From contig NZ_JBLFER010000003.1 of assembly GCF_047345145.1 (NCBI RefSeq), forward strand, positions 333,150 through 397,149: a stretch of DNA of 64,000 bases, written 5' to 3'. This stretch comes from Maribacter_C sp047345145. GTDB taxonomy: Bacteria; Bacteroidota; Bacteroidia; Flavobacteriales; Flavobacteriaceae. Shown in pieces: positions 60,585 through 64,000 of the stretch. The notes beneath the pieces are model-generated. The model was not told the origin of the DNA, searched no databases, and worked only from the letters and a program-made list of their open reading frames with translations. Within the stretch, counting starts at the first letter, position 1. Every line of letters starts with the position of its first letter. The translations under genes were made by a program, and so were the position numbers.

Positions 60585-60771
60585 TGGCTAACGGCTCGGC
60601 TATGATTAATATAGGAATAAAGAAGCACTTTTGTTTCCGTTTAAGCGATTAGCCGAACCTTTTTGTTTGTTTTTATCATTTCTATTTAAAAGCCAAATCT
60701 AAAAGATTTGGCGGACACGCTAAATATACCCAAACTTAGCTTTAAGCCCCAAACCCCGTATTAATTATAGG
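60585..60771 (-). repeat. Cassette junction element J8 (attC-like hairpin)
   Basis: Left core TGGCTAAC (60585-60592). CTATGATTAATA near the left pairs with TATTAATTATAG at the right end (one G-T). Inner hairpin GCCAAATC-TAAA-GATTTGGC, whereas J9 and J10 have GCAAAATC/GATTTTGC, a compensated change. The right core has been lost: the serine hydrolase gene runs into the element and stops at 60761. Confidence 0.7.
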
Positions 60772-62032
60772 CATTTTTGGCAATTGGCTTTTCTCCGTTC
60801 AGCTCCTTTCCGTACTTATTTATTGTACTCCAAATTTCTTTGAATTGAGGGGTTACAGCATCATCAAAATCTGAATCCGTGTTTAAAATTAAAATTCTAC
60901 CAAGTCCAGTTCTGGGATTGAAAAACATTCCAGCAACAACACCTGGGTCTCCACCACTATGTCCAATTGTTCTGAAATCGTCGCCCATAAACCCTTTCGA
61001 GAAATCCAAAAATATACCAAAATTAGCTTCTGTGCCTTCAGGCATTTGACTTTTCGAAAGCTGATTTTCAAATAGTTTTTTATAACTTTCTTTACTCAAA
61101 AGTGTTCCATTCCCAGCATATCCTTTTATAAATTCGGTTAGAAGTTTACTTAAGTCACTACTTGAAGTTAAAAGTCCACCATCAGGATAAGTAAGAATTG
61201 AATAATCTGCCAATACACTTTCATAATTACCGTATAACTTTGAAGTTTTTGTTGAGTCTACTGCCTTAATTGACCAACCTGAATTGTTCATTTCTAAAGG
61301 AGTTAAAATATTATCTCGTGTAAATTTATCGTAAGATTTTTTCGTTGCAGATTCTATAACTAAAGCACAAAGTGTGGCACCTAAATTTGAATAACTGAAT
61401 TTTTGACCCGGTTTCTCTTTTGAAAAATTGTCAGGCGTATAAAGTTGTCCTTTTTCAGCCAATAGACTCTTAAGAAAATCTCTAAAAGGTATTTTGGAAT
61501 CTGGTCGTTTCATATACCCAAAGACACTAACATTTTTAGGATGATCTGTTTTCTTAAGAATATATGTGTTTTCCCAAAAATTGTCAGAATCCATAATCGT
61601 AGATGTATGAGTTGATAAATGCCTAATTGTTATTGGAATTTCTGGATATGTTGGGTTAATGACTTTAAATGGCAGGTAATCATTCACAGGGTCATCAAGA
61701 TTGAGTTTACCCATTTCCTGCGCTTTAAATAGTGAGATGCCAATTAGGGTCTTTGAAATGGAAGCTATATTCTGAATTGTGTTTTTTGTGTACTTTGATT
61801 GGTTTTCAGTATTTGAAAGCCCGAATCCTTTATTGTATAATATTCCGTTTTCGTTAACTATTGATGTAGAAAATCCGACAATGTTCTTTTTGTCTTTTAT
61901 TTTATTCAAATCCGCCGTAAGTGAATCTTTTAAGGGCGAAAAATCTTTGGATTGCTCCGTTATCTGATTCTTTTGTTCCATGCAGGAAATAATTATAGAT
62001 AAAACTAAAATTAGGGTACAAAGGTTCTTCAT
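60761..62032 (-). CDS. Serine hydrolase (class C beta-lactamase-like) lipoprotein
   Basis: 423 residues; lipobox IIISC at 17. Active-site SISK (S-x-x-K, IQNIASISKTLIGISLF, around 92), FSYSNLGATL (Y-x-N, around 217) and the late IGHSGGDPG (HSG in place of KTG, around 357) define the AmpC/EstB/D-aminopeptidase-like family. It could be an esterase or peptidase; true beta-lactamase activity is not implied. Own cassette; its last codons (NAYN) lie inside junction J8. Confidence 0.88.
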   Translation of the reverse strand: MKNLCTLILVLSIIISCMEQKNQITEQSKDFSPLKDSLTADLNKIKDKKNIVGFSTSIVNENGILYNKGFGLSNTENQSKYTKNTIQNIASISKTLIGISLFKAQEMGKLNLDDPVNDYLPFKVINPTYPEIPITIRHLSTHTSTIMDSDNFWENTYILKKTDHPKNVSVFGYMKRPDSKIPFRDFLKSLLAEKGQLYTPDNFSKEKPGQKFSYSNLGATLCALVIESATKKSYDKFTRDNILTPLEMNNSGWSIKAVDSTKTSKLYGNYESVLADYSILTYPDGGLLTSSSDLSKLLTEFIKGYAGNGTLLSKESYKKLFENQLSKSQMPEGTEANFGIFLDFSKGFMGDDFRTIGHSGGDPGVVAGMFFNPRTGLGRILILNTDSDFDDAVTPQFKEIWSTINKYGKELNGEKPIAKNAYN

Positions 62033-62053
62033 TGAATTTGTTTTTTCAGCTTG

Positions 62054-62253
62054 CAGCTAACGTTTGAGCTATGAACAGTACGGGAGCAAACTAGCGTTTG
62101 CTTTGCGCCACGCACATAGCGAAATCTTTTTGTTTTCTTTTTTCCTTGTCCCGCTAAAAAGCAAAATCCAAAAGATTTTGCGGACTTCATAAAAATACGC
62201 AAACCTTCGCAGTTAAGCCCGAAGCCGGTATTGTTTATAGGTTTTGTTAGCTG
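62054..62253 (-). repeat. Cassette junction element J9 (attC-like hairpin, 200 bp)
   Basis: Cores CAGCTAAC (62054-62061) and GTTAGCTG (62246-62253) are exact inverted repeats. Outer arms CTATGAACAGTACGGG and GGTATTGTTTATAG pair with G-T wobbles; inner hairpins GCAAAC-TAGC-GTTTGC and GCAAAATC-CAAA-GATTTTGC. About 80 percent of its bases recur in J10. Confidence 0.82.
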
Positions 62254-62259
62254 TAGTAC

Positions 62260-63069
62260 TTATTTCTCAAATGTAATCGGTTCTGTACTGATGCAGTTCG
62301 TCAAATCACATTCAATTAATCGGGAGTCATCATTAATATTGAAAATTTTTTTCTCATTCCGTCCCGCTGTAGGGTACAGTACAAACCTAAATTCACTTTC
62401 AAATTCAAATCTTTTTGGTTTGTGAAACCAGATGCCCATATTAAGCGCACGAGATTTTGGACTATTCGTAAATTCCGTAAGGGTATCTACGGTTTCTTTT
62501 TGATAACCATTCCTAATTCCATATTTAACGGGATTTTTAAATCCGTCAATCCATACATTTGGTTCCTTTCCATGTAGAATGAATGGTTTTCCTTTTTTGT
62601 CCACCCTATTTTCCTTAAGAGATGCAGCTAGAGCATTTTGAGTTGCGAGCACAAATCCATCTAAATCGTTAATGAAGTAGTGAGAATCGCACTCAAAGTA
62701 TTCTTTTAGTTTTGGAATTAGCGATAGGTCTTCAATAATTGAACAGCAAAACATCCAAGAGTTAAACTCATACAAATGCTCGTGATACAAAATATGGGTT
62801 TCTGCGATGAATTCTCCTTCGTCGTTTAATAGGCTTTCATCATATTGGCCGAAAATTATTTCTCCAGTTTCAATTCCATTTATTAATTTATCACAAGGTT
62901 TTTTTATTATTAGGTCTAAACCTCTTTGTCCCTCTTCTCTATCCTGTCTGATTTTATCTTCAATGTTTCGATAATGATGAAAAGTTCCTAGTTTAATGGT
63001 GTATTGGGTAAGGTCGTCAAAATTCGGAAAGTATTTTTTTGTAGTAAATCTGACCAGATATTTTGGCAT
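62260..63069 (-). CDS. Hypothetical protein, DUF2971-like
   Basis: 269 residues, soluble. The start (PKYLVRFTTKKYFPNFDDL) and the late FESEFRFVLYP remind of DUF2971, in which an N-terminal KY(R)-type segment and an E-x-R-F motif occur; the match is weak. The gene starts 14 bp after the core GTTAGCTG (minus strand) and stops 7 bp before the other core, so the cassette contains only this gene. Confidence 0.65.
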   Translation of the reverse strand: MPKYLVRFTTKKYFPNFDDLTQYTIKLGTFHHYRNIEDKIRQDREEGQRGLDLIIKKPCDKLINGIETGEIIFGQYDESLLNDEGEFIAETHILYHEHLYEFNSWMFCCSIIEDLSLIPKLKEYFECDSHYFINDLDGFVLATQNALAASLKENRVDKKGKPFILHGKEPNVWIDGFKNPVKYGIRNGYQKETVDTLTEFTNSPKSRALNMGIWFHKPKRFEFESEFRFVLYPTAGRNEKKIFNINDDSRLIECDLTNCISTEPITFEK

Positions 63070-63082
63070 TTTTCAGGTATTA

Positions 63083-63282
63083 CAGCTAACGGTTGAGCTA
63101 TGAACAGTACGGGAGCAAACTAGCGTTTGCATTCCGCCACGCACATAGCGAAATCTTTTGGTTTTCTTTTTTTCTTTGTCCCGCTAAAAAGCAAAATCCC
63201 AAAGATTTTGCGGACTTCATAAAAATACATAAACCCTGCGAATATGCCCAAAACCCGTATTGTTTATAGGTTTTGTTGTAAC
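63083..63282 (-). repeat. Cassette junction element J10 (attC-like hairpin, 200 bp)
   Basis: Left core CAGCTAAC (63083-63090), right core GTTGTAAC (63275-63282): they differ because they belong to two adjacent cassettes. Outer arms CTATGAACAGTACGGG and CCCGTATTGTTTATAG pair over 16 bases with two G-T; inner hairpin GCAAAATC-CCAAA-GATTTTGC. Same length as J9. Confidence 0.82.
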
Positions 63283-63293
63283 AAGTACTTTTT

Positions 63294-63863
63294 TTAGTTC
63301 ACAATTTGAGCAACGCTATTTTTAACGTCTTCCCGCAAAATACTTTCCGCAACCTTTTTGTCGACAAGTTCATCATTTTGACTTTTTTGGATTTGATACC
63401 AATACCAATTCTCTTGTAAAACAATTATGTTTTTCGGTAAGTCTTCGTGAACTTTTCGCTTGCCTAATCTGCCAGTAATTTTGAATTTATCTTGCTTATA
63501 AGTTTGAATGTTTCTATGGTCTTTTTTTACAAAAGCAAAATGTCCAGTATTGAATACAATTCCCAAATCATTTTCACGATTATAAACATCAAGTATTATT
63601 TGTTCTCCGCCATCTAGCTCGTACAGGATGTACTGTTTTGTTTCAAATCCAAGTTTCTCCAGTTCGTCAATTATTATTGGCACAGCTTCGTGTCTTCTCA
63701 GCCAATTTGTGGTAGTAGGTGTTGTTCCTCCAGATTGGTAATATTCGTAATAATTTTCAGCATTTATTTTTGGGTCTTGCGTTTTGTCCGCCTGTCCGTT
63801 ACAACTTGTAAAAGACATAAAAACTACTCCAAAAACTATGATGTTAAAATATAATCTATGCAT
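63294..63863 (-). CDS. Hypothetical lipoprotein, 189 aa
   Basis: Lipobox MSFTSC, Cys at about 21. The mature part is helical then beta-rich (RRHEAVPIIIDELEKLGFETKQ, EQIILDVYNRENDLG). No family recognised. Single gene of a cassette bounded by GTTGTAAC at 63275-63282 and its inverse GTTACAAC at 63876-63883. Confidence 0.65.
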   Translation of the reverse strand: MHRLYFNIIVFGVVFMSFTSCNGQADKTQDPKINAENYYEYYQSGGTTPTTTNWLRRHEAVPIIIDELEKLGFETKQYILYELDGGEQIILDVYNRENDLGIVFNTGHFAFVKKDHRNIQTYKQDKFKITGRLGKRKVHEDLPKNIIVLQENWYWYQIQKSQNDELVDKKVAESILREDVKNSVAQIVN

Positions 63864-63875
63864 TTTTCAGTATTT

Positions 63876-64000
63876 GTTACAACGGTTGAGCTATGAACAG
63901 TACGGGGTCAAACTAGCGTTTGCTTTCCGCCACGCACATAGCGAAATCTTTTTGTTTTGATTTACTTTTTCCTGTCCAGAGCAAAATCCAAAAGATTTTG
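63876..64000 (-). repeat. Cassette junction element J11 (left half, cut by window end)
   Basis: Core GTTACAAC (63876-63883), then GGTTGAGCTATGAACAGTAC as in J10, the GCAAAC-like hairpin region and GCAAAATC-CAAA-GATTTTG at the window end. The array therefore continues beyond 64000. Confidence 0.78.

Noticed and set aside
60761..62032. True class C beta-lactamase (resistance gene)
   Set aside because: The motif set SISK / YSN / HSG is shared with many esterases and peptidases; HSG instead of KTG and the lipoprotein form do not support calling resistance.
54235..64000. Classical class 1 or Vibrio-type integron
   Set aside because: Cores do not fit GTTRRRY (GTTAGCT, GTTGTAA), sites are up to 200 bp, and no intI gene or attI is in the window; hence described only as integron-like.
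54235..64000. CRISPR array
   Set aside because: Repeats are 130-200 bp, palindromic and separated by whole genes; no short regular repeat-spacer pattern exists anywhere in the window.

Overview
The window looks like a chromosomal segment of a marine-type flavobacterium (Bacteroidota, Flavobacteriaceae). Grounds for this: AT-rich intergenic DNA with almost no Shine-Dalgarno sequences, a SusC/SusD outer-membrane pair, type III glutamine synthetase next to a eukaryote-type GSII, BBP2-like porin, DUF3570/DUF4266 proteins, the TAnnTTTG type of -7 promoter box, and many short secreted or lipoproteins. No rRNA, phage, transposase or CRISPR array is visible; one tRNA (Arg, ACG) is present.

Layout. 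0-7.1 kb: a same-strand cluster for CoA-ester metabolism (two SDRs, a crotonase, two MDR reductases, a DUF4442 hotdog protein, a MaoC hydratase and an acyl-CoA ligase). 7.1-14.6 kb: M20 peptidase, metallopeptidase lipoprotein, tRNA-Arg, apt, a 50-aa conserved protein, a BlaI-BlaR1-like pair whose sensor is fused to an M23 peptidase domain, and a Ca/Na antiporter. 14.7-19.6 kb: three tandem paralogues with carboxypeptidase-regulatory-like domains that look mosaic. 19.6-24.3 kb: divergent GSII and GSIII genes and purM. 24.3-27.8 kb: Rieske protein, thioredoxin-like, ApbE, DUF4266, DUF3570, which resembles an extracytoplasmic flavinylation module. 27.8-32.1 kb: small ABC pair, prfA, pyrF, hydrolase. 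32.1-39.7 kb: SusC-SusD-unknown gene plus a membrane AraC-type regulator; a ~58-bp element occurs here in three copies. 39.7-48.6 kb: housekeeping and transport genes (DUF4197, Lrp, membrane LuxR protein, alanine symporter, MscS channel, hydrolase, DJ-1, DUF1684). 48.7-51.5 kb: glnK-amtB-porin nitrogen operon, which fits functionally with the two glutamine synthetases. 51.7-54.0 kb: crcB and several small genes.

54-64 kb is different: mostly minus-strand, unrelated single genes or small groups (DHFR-like, NTF2-like with LysR, thioredoxin-reductase-like, Fur, TetR with hydrolase, serine hydrolase, unknown proteins, two gene remnants) separated by 130-200-bp imperfect palindromes. Each cassette's two ends carry the same short inverted sequence, while different cassettes carry different ones, and internal stems co-vary between copies. 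This is the organisation expected of an integron-like cassette array (attC-type hairpins), but the sites are long and their cores do not fit the classical GTTRRRY consensus. No integrase lies in the window. I regard this array as the best candidate for a poorly described system here.

All functional calls come from reading motifs by eye; no database search was possible.
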